NCBI GenBank assembly: GCA_963626805.1
Contig: CAVFXS010000066.1
Location: 62,001 to 126,000, forward strand
Direction: 5' to 3'
DNA length: 64,000 nt
Source: CAG-632 sp963626805
GTDB taxonomy: Bacteria; Bacillota; Clostridia; Lachnospirales; Lachnospiraceae
The translations under genes and the position numbers were made by a program. The notes beneath the pieces are model-generated. The model saw only the letters and a list, made by a program, of their open reading frames with translations, did not search any database and was not told where the DNA came from. Shown one piece after another: positions 25,679 through 34,980 of this stretch; the first letter of the stretch is position 1, and each line of letters starts with the position of its first letter.

Positions 25679-26656
25679 GTGGGTGAGGTCCTCTCGCAAA
25701 ATGAGATAGATAATCTTCTGAAACAGTTGAGTTCCGGAGAACTGGATGTAGACGAATATATTGATCAGCCTTCCCAGAAGGTAAAGGATTATGATTTTGC
25801 CAGACCTGCGAAGTTTTCCAAGGAGCATTTAAGAACCTTAGAGATAATATTTGAACATTTTTGTAGGCTGGTATCCACAAATCTGCCGGCATATCTTCGG
25901 AAGAATGTTCAGATGGAAGTGGTAAATTCCGAGGCGGTTACCTATTCGGAATTTACGAATGCACTATCTAATCCAGTATTACTGGGGATTGTTAATTTTG
26001 AACCGCTAAAAGGGAATATTGTTATGGAGCTGGCATCCAATCTTGGATTCAGTATTGTAGATCGGATGCTTGGCGGAACCGGAGAACCGTTGGAGAAGAT
26101 TCGGGATTATTCAGAGATTGAATTGAGTATTCTTGAAAGAATATTTACAATTTGCATAAATTTATTACGGGAACCGTGGAAAAATGTAGTGGAAATCGAG
26201 CCACGTCTGGAACGGATCGAAACAAATTCACAGTTTGCACAGATTATATCACCGAGTGAAATGATTGCAATTGTGACCATTAACATGAAAATTGGTGATG
26301 TGGTTGGACTGATGAATATCTGTCTTCCATTTATAACACTGGAAGATGTTATGGACAAGTTAAATACGAAGTACTGGTATTCCACAATGCAGACCAGCGA
26401 TGATGGAAGATATGTAGATGTTATCGAAACAGCAATTTCGAAGGCGTTGATTCCTGTACGGGCAGTATTGGGAAACAGTACAATTTCAGTAAATGATTTT
26501 GTAAATCTGCAAAAAGGTGATATAATCAAAATTAATCGACAATATGATGCAGAATTAGATATATACGTTGGAAATATGTTGAAATTTAAAGCTTTGCCGG
26601 GTTCTGCATCTGAGAAATATGCGGTAAAGATTACGAAAGTAATAAGAGAGGAGTAA
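25679..26656 (+). CDS. fliM: FliM, flagellar motor switch protein
   Basis: A 325-residue protein. It opens with the CheY-P binding peptide LSQNEIDNLLKQL, followed by the CheC-like middle domain (GTGEPLEKIRDYSEIELSILE) and a C-terminal SpoA domain (LQKGDIIKINRQYDAELDIYVGN). Start set to GTG 25679, with AAGGAGGTGAG at 25663-25673. It ends three bases before fliY. Confidence 0.95.
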   Translation: MGEVLSQNEIDNLLKQLSSGELDVDEYIDQPSQKVKDYDFARPAKFSKEHLRTLEIIFEHFCRLVSTNLPAYLRKNVQMEVVNSEAVTYSEFTNALSNPVLLGIVNFEPLKGNIVMELASNLGFSIVDRMLGGTGEPLEKIRDYSEIELSILERIFTICINLLREPWKNVVEIEPRLERIETNSQFAQIISPSEMIAIVTINMKIGDVVGLMNICLPFITLEDVMDKLNTKYWYSTMQTSDDGRYVDVIETAISKALIPVRAVLGNSTISVNDFVNLQKGDIIKINRQYDAELDIYVGNMLKFKALPGSASEKYAVKITKVIREE

Positions 26657-26659
26657 AGT

Positions 26660-27820
26660 ATGGACGGAATGTTATCGCAAGAAGAAATAAATGCTTTGCT
26701 GGGTGGATTATCCGGAGATACAAGTGAGACTCCGGAAATCGGAACAGATATGAAACTGTCTGCAGAGGAGAAAGATGTTTTAGGAGAGATTTCCAATATC
26801 TGTATGGGTACGGCAGCAACAACTTTATATTCTCTTGTCAATCAAAGAGTTTCAATCAGCACCCCGAAGGTTACAGTCTGTACATGGGAAGAGTTATCGA
26901 AAGAATATTCCAAGCCGTGTGTCTTTATTAATATTGACTACATAGACGGAATAAGAGGAAACAATCTTTTGATTTTAATGGAGAATGATGTTAAGATCAT
27001 TACGGATCTTATGATGGGTGGAGATGGAACAAATCTGGTAGATCAACTATCAGATCTGCACCTGAGTGCTATCTGTGAAGCAATGAATCAGATGATGGGT
27101 TCTGCTGCCACATCTATGTCGTCTATGATGAACCGGAAGATTGATATCAGTCCACCAGAAGCGGAGCTGACCGCTCTTGGTTCGGAAAGCTCAGGTAAGG
27201 TTGAAGAACGACTGAAGGGTAAGAATTTTGTAAAGGTTTCTCTAAAAATGGAGATCGGTGATTTGGTGGATTCCAATATCATGCAGTTGTATCCGATTGA
27301 TTTTGCAAAGGAATTGTATCAGATATTTTCCTCCGGTCTCAGTAAGGAAGAGGAAAAAACAACTCCACAGCCGCAACCGGCGCAACCGATATCACAGCCG
27401 CAGCCGACACCACAGCCAGATCCGATCATGGCACAGCCGCAGATAAAAATGCCATACGGACAGATGCCATATGAACAGATGCCTTACGGATATGCACCCC
27501 CAATGCAGGATATTAATGTTCAACCAGTGCAGTTCCAGAGCTTTGCTCCAGGTGTGAATCTATCCAGCCAGCAGGAGAATATTGATCTGATCATGGATGT
27601 ACCGCTGGAAGTTACAGTGGAGTTGGGAAGAACTAAAAAGTCAATTAAAGAAATTCTGGAATTTGCTCCGGGAACGATTGTAGAGCTGAACAAGATTGCA
27701 GGAGAACCGATTGATATATTAGTGAATGGTAAGATGGTCGCCAAGGGAGAAGTCGTAGTAATCGAAGAGAGCTTTGGTGTCCGGATTACAGATATAATAA
27801 AGTCAAAAATGAACGAGTAA
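26660..27820 (+). CDS. fliY: FliY, flagellar motor switch phosphatase (FliN-type)
   Basis: A 386-residue protein combining a CheC-type phosphatase and a FliN SpoA domain. The N-terminal peptide MLSQEEINALLGGL binds CheY-P. The two phosphatase sites D/S-x3-E-x2-N are both complete: DVLGEISN and SAICEAMN. A proline/glutamine-rich linker (residues about 232-295) carries three 15-base tandem repeats, then the C-terminal SpoA domain (LDVPLEVTVELGRTKKSIKEILEFAPGTIVEL). It removes phosphate from CheY-P at the switch and forms part of the C ring. RBS GAGGAG before the ATG. Confidence 0.95.
   Translation: MDGMLSQEEINALLGGLSGDTSETPEIGTDMKLSAEEKDVLGEISNICMGTAATTLYSLVNQRVSISTPKVTVCTWEELSKEYSKPCVFINIDYIDGIRGNNLLILMENDVKIITDLMMGGDGTNLVDQLSDLHLSAICEAMNQMMGSAATSMSSMMNRKIDISPPEAELTALGSESSGKVEERLKGKNFVKVSLKMEIGDLVDSNIMQLYPIDFAKELYQIFSSGLSKEEEKTTPQPQPAQPISQPQPTPQPDPIMAQPQIKMPYGQMPYEQMPYGYAPPMQDINVQPVQFQSFAPGVNLSSQQENIDLIMDVPLEVTVELGRTKKSIKEILEFAPGTIVELNKIAGEPIDILVNGKMVAKGEVVVIEESFGVRITDIIKSKMNE
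27449..27493 (+). repeat. Three 15-base tandem units in the FliY linker
   Basis: Units starting at 27449, 27464 and 27479 code for MPYGQ, MPYEQ and MPYGY. They follow a region of QP-rich codons (27363-27440) and could vary in copy number between strains. Confidence 0.75.
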
Positions 27821-27838
27821 GCGAAGAGGAGATAAGCA

Positions 27839-28201
27839 ATGGCAAAAAATATTTTAATTTGTGATGATGCAGCATTTATGCGAATGATGATTAAAGACAT
27901 TCTTACCAAGAATGGCTATAATGTTGTAGGTGAGGCAGAAAATGGATTAAAGGCAGTCGAAAAATATCAGGAGACCAAGCCGGATCTTGTGCTGATGGAT
28001 ATTACCATGCCGGAAATGGATGGAATCCAGGCATTAAAGAAAATCAAACAGTCAGATCCGAATGCGAGTGTTGTTATGTGTTCGGCTATGGGTCAGCAGG
28101 CTATGGTCATTGAGTCAATTCAGTCCGGAGCCAGAGATTTTATTGTAAAGCCATTTCAGCCGGATCGTGTACTCGAAGCTGTAAAGAAGGCAGTTGAGTA
28201 G
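27839..28201 (+). CDS. cheY: CheY, chemotaxis response regulator
   Basis: A 120-residue single receiver domain: acidic pocket Asp9/Asp10 (ICDDAAFMR), phosphorylation site Asp54 (VLMDITMPEMDG), Ser in VVMCSAMG and the conserved Lys in IVKPFQPDRV. It carries the signal from CheA to the switch. It lies between fliY and fliO, as in Bacillus. Confidence 0.97.
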   Translation: MAKNILICDDAAFMRMMIKDILTKNGYNVVGEAENGLKAVEKYQETKPDLVLMDITMPEMDGIQALKKIKQSDPNASVVMCSAMGQQAMVIESIQSGARDFIVKPFQPDRVLEAVKKAVE

Positions 28202-28202
28202 A

Positions 28203-28610
28203 ATGTTGGCGGCAGTACTCAGTAAATCAGGTTCCCTGGAAGGGGTCATTCAGTTAATTGTCGTCCTGATCATGTTTTTGTTTGTGCTTGTGTTGGCTTA
28301 TCTTACAGCTAGACTGGCAGGCAGATTTCAAAGTAATGTCCAGAGACGTAGTAATATGCGGATTATGGAAACTATGCGGATCGGAAACAACAAGTATGTA
28401 CAGATTATAAAGATTGCCGGCCATTATATTGCAATTGCGGTCGGGAAGGATACGGTTACATTTCTTGCGGAACTGAATGAGGATGAGTTGAATTTAGAAG
28501 CCATGACAGATGTGAATAAGGGAAGCTTTAAAGACATTCTGTCACAGCTTCAAAAAAAGAAGGATGAAAATGACACAGATGAAACAAGAAACACTTCAAG
28601 TGACGATTAA
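28203..28610 (+). CDS. fliO: FliO/FliZ, flagellar export gate assembly protein
   Basis: A 135-residue protein with one helix (residues about 16-36, IQLIVVLIMFLFVLVLAYLTARL) and a small cytoplasmic domain (NMRIMETMRIGNNKYVQIIKIAGHYIAIAVG) typical of FliO. It assists assembly of the FliP pore. Start at ATG 28203, just after the cheY stop; TTG 28194 inside cheY is possible. Confidence 0.87.
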   Translation: MLAAVLSKSGSLEGVIQLIVVLIMFLFVLVLAYLTARLAGRFQSNVQRRSNMRIMETMRIGNNKYVQIIKIAGHYIAIAVGKDTVTFLAELNEDELNLEAMTDVNKGSFKDILSQLQKKKDENDTDETRNTSSDD

Positions 28611-29403
28611 AGCATGTCTGGCAGTATTTGTTGTAGTATTTGTTATATTATTGAGCTGTCAACAGCAGACAATGGCGGCAGAGGTATCCACAGATACAAC
28701 AGAGTCCATATCAGAAGATGCAACTCAGCCGCTGAACCTCAGTCTGACTATGGATACTGATAGTGATGAAGGCACATTGTCTGGCACCTTGCAAATGTTG
28801 CTGGTTATAACCATAATTTCATTAGCTCCATCAATTCTTGTTATGATGACCTCCTTTACGCGCATTATTGTGGTATTGCATTTTGTAAGGACGGCCCTTG
28901 GGTTGACTTCGACACCTCCTAACAATGTACTGATAGGGCTATCCTTGTTTTTAACGGTTTTTATTATGTCACCGGTATTTACGAAGATTAATACAGATGC
29001 ATTGCAGCCGTTGGCAGAGGGGGAACTGACGCAGGAAGAGGCACTGGATGCAGCCATGGATCCAATGCGTAATTTCATGATCAATCAGACCAGAGAGCAG
29101 GATATTCAGCTTTTTTTGAACATTGCAAATATTGATTCTGTGAATGACTGGAATGATATACCGACAACTGTAATCATACCGGCATTTATTATCAGCGAAT
29201 TAAGAGCTGCATTTATTATAGGTTTCTTAATTTATATACCATTTATTATCATTGATATGGTTGTTGCATCGACGCTGATGTCAATGGGTATGATGATGCT
29301 GCCACCAACAACGATTTCCATGCCGTTTAAGATCCTGCTTTTCATTATGGCAGACGGATGGAACCTGATTATAGGTCAACTGGTTCAGTCTTTTGTACTC
29401 TGA
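28570..29403 (+). CDS. fliP: FliP, flagellar type III export gate protein
   Basis: A 277-residue membrane protein with an N-terminal signal peptide (VFVVVFVILLSCQQQTMA) followed by FliP core blocks: SLAPSILVMMTSFTRIIVVLHFVRTALG, NFMINQTREQDIQLF and the final MMMLPPTTISMPFKILLFIMADGWNLIIGQL. FliP, Q and R form the pore through which rod, hook and filament subunits leave. Start chosen at ATG 28570 (AAGAAGG six bases before); the ATG at 28564 is too close. It overlaps fliO by 41 bases. Confidence 0.95.
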   Translation: MTQMKQETLQVTIKACLAVFVVVFVILLSCQQQTMAAEVSTDTTESISEDATQPLNLSLTMDTDSDEGTLSGTLQMLLVITIISLAPSILVMMTSFTRIIVVLHFVRTALGLTSTPPNNVLIGLSLFLTVFIMSPVFTKINTDALQPLAEGELTQEEALDAAMDPMRNFMINQTREQDIQLFLNIANIDSVNDWNDIPTTVIIPAFIISELRAAFIIGFLIYIPFIIIDMVVASTLMSMGMMMLPPTTISMPFKILLFIMADGWNLIIGQLVQSFVL

Positions 29404-29510
29404 GCAGATATCAGTGTATAGAGGAGCATGGCAGATTTATCTGAATATAGCTTATTCAGGTATGGGTATGTTCGAATATTGCTGCACAATAGGAAAAGAG
29501 GTTATATAGT

Positions 29511-29783
29511 ATGACGGCAGATATAGTAGTGGATATTACGAGAGAGGCACTTTGGTTTATTATCAAGTGTTCAGCCCCTATGTTGATCGTGTCATTGTTG
29601 ATAGGTCTGTTAGTCAGTATCTTTCAGACAGTTACTTCAATTCAGGAACAGACGTTGACATTTGTACCGAAAATGATAGGCATTTTTTTAACATTAATGA
29701 TATGTGGGGGTTGGATTTTGAATAATTTGGTTGCATTTACAAAAGAGTTGTTTGGTTTGTTTTCCACTTATGTAAATATGTGA
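29511..29783 (+). CDS. fliQ: FliQ, flagellar type III export gate protein
   Basis: A 90-residue protein with two helices, opening DIVVDITREALWFIIKCSAPMLIVSLLIGLL and carrying the family's FQTVTSIQEQTLTFVPKM segment. It is one of the three gate proteins. It lies 107 bases after fliP, an unusually large space for this operon, containing a short open frame discussed under findings. Confidence 0.95.
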   Translation: MTADIVVDITREALWFIIKCSAPMLIVSLLIGLLVSIFQTVTSIQEQTLTFVPKMIGIFLTLMICGGWILNNLVAFTKELFGLFSTYVNM

Positions 29784-29791
29784 GGTAAGGA

Positions 29792-30571
29792 ATGCTTTCG
29801 ACCAGTTTTTCAATTTACCATTTGGAGTTTTACCTGTTGATTTTTGCGAGAATTGCAGGGGTGGTCAGTCTGGCTCCGATTTATGGCACCAAAGGTGTTC
29901 CAAGAAAGGCTCGGATTGGATTCGGACTATGTGTGGCACTGATAGTGGCATCGGTTACAGAGTATACACCGTTAAATTATACGACCCTGTTTGGATTTAC
30001 ATTACTATTGCTCAAGGAATTAATCATGGGGCTGTCTATTGGTCTGGCATCATCGCTTTGTATGACAATTATCAACCTAAGTGGTATGTTTATAGACCGG
30101 GAGATCGGTCTGACTATGGTAACGGAGTTTGATCCGACCATGAATGCGACCAGTACGATCTCTGCTGATTTTTACAATTATTTTGTGTTGACAGTGATGC
30201 TTTGTTCCAATATGCATTACTTTATTATATCGGCAGTGTGTGACTCCTTTCAGGTGGTTCCGGTAGGTGAAGCGGTCTTTCAGGGAGAGGCGGCATATAA
30301 GGTTGCCCTGACATTTATACAGCAGTATTTTATAATTGCATTTCGAATTGCACTCCCAATTTTTATTACGATCATGCTGTGTAATATTATTCTTGGAATT
30401 TTGGCCAAGACGGCACCGCAGATGAATATGTTTGCAATTGGTATTGAGTTAAAGTTGTTACTTGGTTTGATGGTGATGGTGGCGACGGTGATGTTTATAC
30501 CGAATATAACAGAATATGTATATAATATCACCACTGATATTGTCAGAAGTCTGATCCGGACCATGTACTGA
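29792..30571 (+). CDS. fliR: FliR, flagellar type III export gate protein
   Basis: A 259-residue polytopic membrane protein. The FliR blocks RIAGVVSLAPIYGTKGVPRKARIG near the start and FDREIG-like MFIDREIGLTMVTEFDP in the middle are present, together with six hydrophobic segments. It completes the FliP5Q4R1 export pore. RBS GAGGTAAGG before the ATG; 8 bases after fliQ. Confidence 0.95.
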   Translation: MLSTSFSIYHLEFYLLIFARIAGVVSLAPIYGTKGVPRKARIGFGLCVALIVASVTEYTPLNYTTLFGFTLLLLKELIMGLSIGLASSLCMTIINLSGMFIDREIGLTMVTEFDPTMNATSTISADFYNYFVLTVMLCSNMHYFIISAVCDSFQVVPVGEAVFQGEAAYKVALTFIQQYFIIAFRIALPIFITIMLCNIILGILAKTAPQMNMFAIGIELKLLLGLMVMVATVMFIPNITEYVYNITTDIVRSLIRTMY

Positions 30572-30585
30572 TATGAGGTTGCAGG

Positions 30586-31689
30586 ATGATATTAGAATAT
30601 AATCTTCAGTTTTTTGCCCAGGAAGGATCTGGTGGAGAAAAAACAGAAGAGGCTACGCCGAAGAAAATTGAAGAATCCAGAAAAGAAGGTACAGTTGCAA
30701 AAAGCAAGGAGCTGGTAAATGCAGTCGGTATTCTGACGTTGTTTTTGCTTCTGAAGTTCGGAATCCGGTTTTATGGTGTCCGGTTGATCGAAATATTTGA
30801 CAAATATTGGAAAATGCTAGATAGAAATCTGTTGGATGAGTTTGATATAATGCGAGCTTTAACATTGCAGAATGAGATTTCGAAGGATACGCTGATCATT
30901 ACCAGCCCATTTCTAATCGTTGGTTTTTTAGTTGCATTCCTGGTGACCAAGATGCAGTTTACCTGGAAAATTACGGCTAAGCCGATGCAACCGAAATTCA
31001 GCAAAATAAACCCGATCAGTGGCTTCAAACGGATGTTTTCATCCAGAGCATTGTTTGAATTAATAAAGGCTGTTGCACAGATTCTATTGATTGGATATGT
31101 TGCATATTCCGTATTGCAGTCGCATGCGAACGACCTTTATTTACTATATGGTATGACAATACCAGAGGCATTGTCACTGATGATGGACATCATATGGACA
31201 CTGGGAATTCGGATATCTATGGTCATGCTGGCCATCGGAATCATAGATTATATATATCAGCGATATAAATACAAAAAAGATCTGAAGATGACCAAGCAGG
31301 AAGTAAAGGATGAGTTTAAGAATTCGGAAGGAGATCCGCAGATCAAGGGTCAGCAGAAGCAGAAGATGAGACAGGCGTCCCAGCGACGTATGATAGCAAG
31401 TGTTCCGGAGGCGGACGTGGTTATTACAAACCCGACACATTTTGCGGTTGCTCTAAAGTATGATTCGGAGAAAAATTCAGCTCCGGTTGTAGTAGCAAAG
31501 GGAACTGATTTTCTGGCAAATAAGATTAAAGAGACTGCCAGAGAGCATGGTGTAGAGATTGTAGAGAATAAGGCAGTGGCACGGATGCTGTATTATAATG
31601 TGGATGTGGATAAGGAGATTCCGCCGGAATTATATAAGGCGGTTGCAGATATTCTGGCATATGTATACAGCCTGAAAGAGGCAGGATAG
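30586..31689 (+). CDS. flhB: FlhB, flagellar export switch protein
   Basis: A 367-residue protein with four helices in the N-terminal half and a cytoplasmic domain with the autocleavage site NPTH (Asn282-Pro283). Cleavage there switches export from rod/hook to filament subunits. The opening FFAQEGSGGEKTEEATPKKIEESRKEG is conserved. It is a separate gene here, not fused to fliR as in some clostridia. Confidence 0.97.
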   Translation: MILEYNLQFFAQEGSGGEKTEEATPKKIEESRKEGTVAKSKELVNAVGILTLFLLLKFGIRFYGVRLIEIFDKYWKMLDRNLLDEFDIMRALTLQNEISKDTLIITSPFLIVGFLVAFLVTKMQFTWKITAKPMQPKFSKINPISGFKRMFSSRALFELIKAVAQILLIGYVAYSVLQSHANDLYLLYGMTIPEALSLMMDIIWTLGIRISMVMLAIGIIDYIYQRYKYKKDLKMTKQEVKDEFKNSEGDPQIKGQQKQKMRQASQRRMIASVPEADVVITNPTHFAVALKYDSEKNSAPVVVAKGTDFLANKIKETAREHGVEIVENKAVARMLYYNVDVDKEIPPELYKAVADILAYVYSLKEAG

Positions 31690-31706
31690 GAAGCAGGAGG
31701 TAAAGG

Positions 31707-33761
31707 ATGAAAGACGTGAAGTTTAGCAGTAGTATGTTTTTGGGGATATACTTACTGGCTGCTGTTATTTTCATGATTGTACCATTGTCCTCCGGGCTTT
31801 TGGATGTCCTGATTACATTTAATCTGTCCATTGCAATGATTATATTATTTAATTGTATATTTGCCAAAGAGACATTATCGATGTCCAGCTTCCCGACAAT
31901 TCTGCTGTTTACGACAGTATTTCGGATTTCACTGAACATTTCATCGACAAGACTAATATTACTGACCGGTAATCCTGGTAATGTAGTTACGACCTTTGGA
32001 CAGTTCGTAGGTGGAGGCAGTCTGGTCGTAGGAGCGATCATATTTATTGTTCTGATCATTGTACAGATGATGGTAATCAATAAAGGTTCGGAACGGGTTT
32101 CTGAGGTGACGGCCAGATTTACGCTGGATGCAATGCCGGGTAAGCAGATGGCGATTGATGCAGACTTAAGTACCGGTGCTATTTCTGATAAGGAAGCAAT
32201 TGAACGGCGGCAGAAGATTCAGGCAGAATCGTCATTCTTTGGCTCTATGGATGGTGCTACCAAGTATGTAAAGGGTGATGCTATTGCCGGCCTGATTATT
32301 ACCGGTATTAACTTTGTGGGCGGACTTCTGACAGGGATGCTGATGCAGGGGATGTCATTTCAGGAGGCAATTTCCAAATATACGATCCTGACAATTGGTG
32401 ATGGTCTTGTTTCGCAGATTCCATCGCTGATGATTTCTTTGGCAACGGGTGTAATTGTAACGAAAGCATCTAGAGAAGCTGAAATCGGTGATATTGTATT
32501 CGGCGAGCTGTTTCAGTCGAGCAGGGTCATGTATGTGGTAGGTGGCGCTCTTATTTTTTTAGGATTGTTTACACCGTTAAATCCGGTTATTTATGTAGGA
32601 ATGGGTTTGGCACTGGTGGTGCTGGGAAGGGTACTTTCCACCAGACGGGATACGAAGGAAATTGAGGAAGAGGTTGCAGAAGAAGAGATTGAAGCGGATC
32701 AGATACGCAGGCATGAGAATGTCAATACTCTGCTACAGGTGGATCCGATCGAATTGGAATTCGGCTATGGAATTATACCACTGGCAGATGTGAATCAGGG
32801 TGGTGACCTGTTGGACCGGGTGGTTATGATCCGGCGACAGATCGCATTGGAGCTGGGTGCAGTAGTGCCGATTATTCGGCTACGTGATAACATTCAGCTG
32901 AATCCGAACCAATATGTAATTAAAATCAAGGGAATTCAGGTCAGTGAGGGCGAAATTCTGTTTGATCACTATATGGCAATGAATCCGGGGTATGTAGAGG
33001 AAGAAATCACAGGTATTCCAACCTTTGAACCATCCTTTCATCTGCCGGCAGTCTGGATTACAGAGGCACAGCGGGAACGTGCAGAATCTTATGGATATAC
33101 GGTAGTGGATCCGCCGTCTATCATTGCAACACATCTGACAGAAGTGATTCGGACACATATTGATGAACTTTTGACTAGACAGGATGTTCAGAACTTAATC
33201 AATAATATTAAAGATAAGAATACAACATTGGTTGAGGAGTTGATTCCAAAGCTGTTGAATGTTGGTGAAATACAGAAGGTATTGCAGAATCTGCTGCGGG
33301 AAGGAATATCCATCCGAGATCTGGTTACCATATTTGAAGTGCTGGCCGATCATGCGGCAACCACCAGAGATACGGATATACTGACCGAGTATGCCCGGCA
33401 GGGACTGAAACGTGCGATTTCCAGTAAATTCTTCGGTGGAGGTGAGACTACGACTGTTGTTACCCTAGATCCGAAGATTGAGCAGGAAATTATGGCATCA
33501 GTGAAGCAGACAGAGCAGGGAGCCTATCTGACACTGGATCCGGATCGGACAAAGAAGATTCTGGCAGCAACAGAGACAGAAATCAAAAAAATGGAAGATT
33601 CAGGTCATACACCGATTATTATTACATCGCCGATTGTGCGAATGTATTTTAAGAAGCTGACAAATGACTATTTTAGAAATCTGATTGTAATATCCTACAA
33701 TGAAATTGAATCAGAAGTGGAATTACAGTCAATAGGGATGGTGACAATCGATGATAATTAA
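31707..33761 (+). CDS. flhA: FlhA, flagellar export apparatus protein
   Basis: A 684-residue protein, the ion-driven component of the export gate that forms a nonameric cytoplasmic ring. It has eight N-terminal helices, the FHIPEP family signature around residues 120-170 (SEVTARFTLDAMPGKQMAIDADLSTG), and a large cytoplasmic domain. The last 11 bases overlap flhF. Confidence 0.97.
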   Translation: MKDVKFSSSMFLGIYLLAAVIFMIVPLSSGLLDVLITFNLSIAMIILFNCIFAKETLSMSSFPTILLFTTVFRISLNISSTRLILLTGNPGNVVTTFGQFVGGGSLVVGAIIFIVLIIVQMMVINKGSERVSEVTARFTLDAMPGKQMAIDADLSTGAISDKEAIERRQKIQAESSFFGSMDGATKYVKGDAIAGLIITGINFVGGLLTGMLMQGMSFQEAISKYTILTIGDGLVSQIPSLMISLATGVIVTKASREAEIGDIVFGELFQSSRVMYVVGGALIFLGLFTPLNPVIYVGMGLALVVLGRVLSTRRDTKEIEEEVAEEEIEADQIRRHENVNTLLQVDPIELEFGYGIIPLADVNQGGDLLDRVVMIRRQIALELGAVVPIIRLRDNIQLNPNQYVIKIKGIQVSEGEILFDHYMAMNPGYVEEEITGIPTFEPSFHLPAVWITEAQRERAESYGYTVVDPPSIIATHLTEVIRTHIDELLTRQDVQNLINNIKDKNTTLVEELIPKLLNVGEIQKVLQNLLREGISIRDLVTIFEVLADHAATTRDTDILTEYARQGLKRAISSKFFGGGETTTVVTLDPKIEQEIMASVKQTEQGAYLTLDPDRTKKILAATETEIKKMEDSGHTPIIITSPIVRMYFKKLTNDYFRNLIVISYNEIESEVELQSIGMVTIDDN

Positions 33762-34980
33762 AAAATATCAGGGATCTACGGAAATAGATGCTATAGCAAA
33801 GGCAAAGGAGGATCTGGGTACAGATACTGTCATTATGAATGTAAAGACGGTAAAACAGAGGGGATTACGTCGGTTATTTAAGAAAGATTATGTAGAAGTG
33901 ACAGCTGCCGTAGATGAACCGGATCAGAAAGAGGGAAGAAAACCAGGAAGGGCATCTCTGCAGAATCTGGAAACAAAGGTCAGCTATAGTCAGGCGGAAA
34001 CGGAAAAGAATTCTGTAAAAACTGCGGAGGCTGAGAAACAGGAATTGGAGGAACCTGCAGTTGCAACGGCAATTCAGGAACGACTGGAGAATCTGGCACA
34101 GCTTCTGGAACGTCAGATGCAGGAGGAAGGTACTGAGGACGATAAAGAGCAGGAAAAAGCAGATCAGGGACGGAATTCCAGAATGATCAGGCTGATATTT
34201 GAACAGCTTTTAAATAATGAAGTGACAGAGGAAAATGCCAGAGAGATTATGCGGGAGATCGACAACAAGGATAACCTTCAGCTGGATGATTTGCTGGCTA
34301 GTATTTATCAGAAAATTGTATTGAAGCTCGGACAGATGAAAACCGTGGAGCTGTCAGAGAAGAAACCAAAACTCGTATTTTTTATTGGACCGACAGGTGT
34401 GGGTAAGACGACGACTATTGCGAAGCTTGCATCAAAATTTAAATTGGATAAAAAGGCAAAAATTGCGATTGTTACAGCAGACACCTATCGAGTAGCTGCT
34501 GTAGAGCAGATTCGTACATATGCAAATATATTATCGACACCGATAGAAGTGGTATATCATGCAAATGAGTTGAAATCGCTATATGAGAAATATCAGAACT
34601 ATGATTTGATTCTGATAGATACTGCAGGTCGATCACATAAAAACGAAGAACAACAGGAGGATATTCAGAGACTGCTTCAAACAGCACTGGATTATCCGCA
34701 TGAGATATATCTTGTAGTAAGTGCAACAACGAAGTATAAAGATTTGGTCAGAATTACGCAAACATATTCGGGTATTTCGGATTATTGTTTGCTATTTACG
34801 AAGATAGATGAAACAGATGCACTTGGAAACATTTTGAATATCAGAATGCTGACACAGAAACCATTGTCCTATACGACATTCGGACAGAATGTGCCGGAGG
34901 ATATCAGTGTAACCGATGCACAGGGAATTGCAAAGCAGTTATTAGGAGGAAACGAGTCATGGATCAGGCAGAACAACTGA
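33751..34980 (+). CDS. flhF: FlhF, SRP-type GTPase controlling flagellar placement
   Basis: A 409-residue protein with the B domain at the N-terminus, then an acidic middle, a helical N domain and the GTPase G domain: P-loop GPTGVGKTT from about residue 213, ADTYRVAAVEQ, DTAGRS and TKIDET. FlhF and FlhG set number and position of flagella. It overlaps flhG by 22 bases, so the pair is translated together. Confidence 0.95.
   Translation: MIIKKYQGSTEIDAIAKAKEDLGTDTVIMNVKTVKQRGLRRLFKKDYVEVTAAVDEPDQKEGRKPGRASLQNLETKVSYSQAETEKNSVKTAEAEKQELEEPAVATAIQERLENLAQLLERQMQEEGTEDDKEQEKADQGRNSRMIRLIFEQLLNNEVTEENAREIMREIDNKDNLQLDDLLASIYQKIVLKLGQMKTVELSEKKPKLVFFIGPTGVGKTTTIAKLASKFKLDKKAKIAIVTADTYRVAAVEQIRTYANILSTPIEVVYHANELKSLYEKYQNYDLILIDTAGRSHKNEEQQEDIQRLLQTALDYPHEIYLVVSATTKYKDLVRITQTYSGISDYCLLFTKIDETDALGNILNIRMLTQKPLSYTTFGQNVPEDISVTDAQGIAKQLLGGNESWIRQNN

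Noticed and set aside
26107..26841. Long - strand open frame (244 codons) opposite fliM/fliY
   Set aside because: Antisense to two certain genes, no ribosome site, composition typical of a shadow frame.
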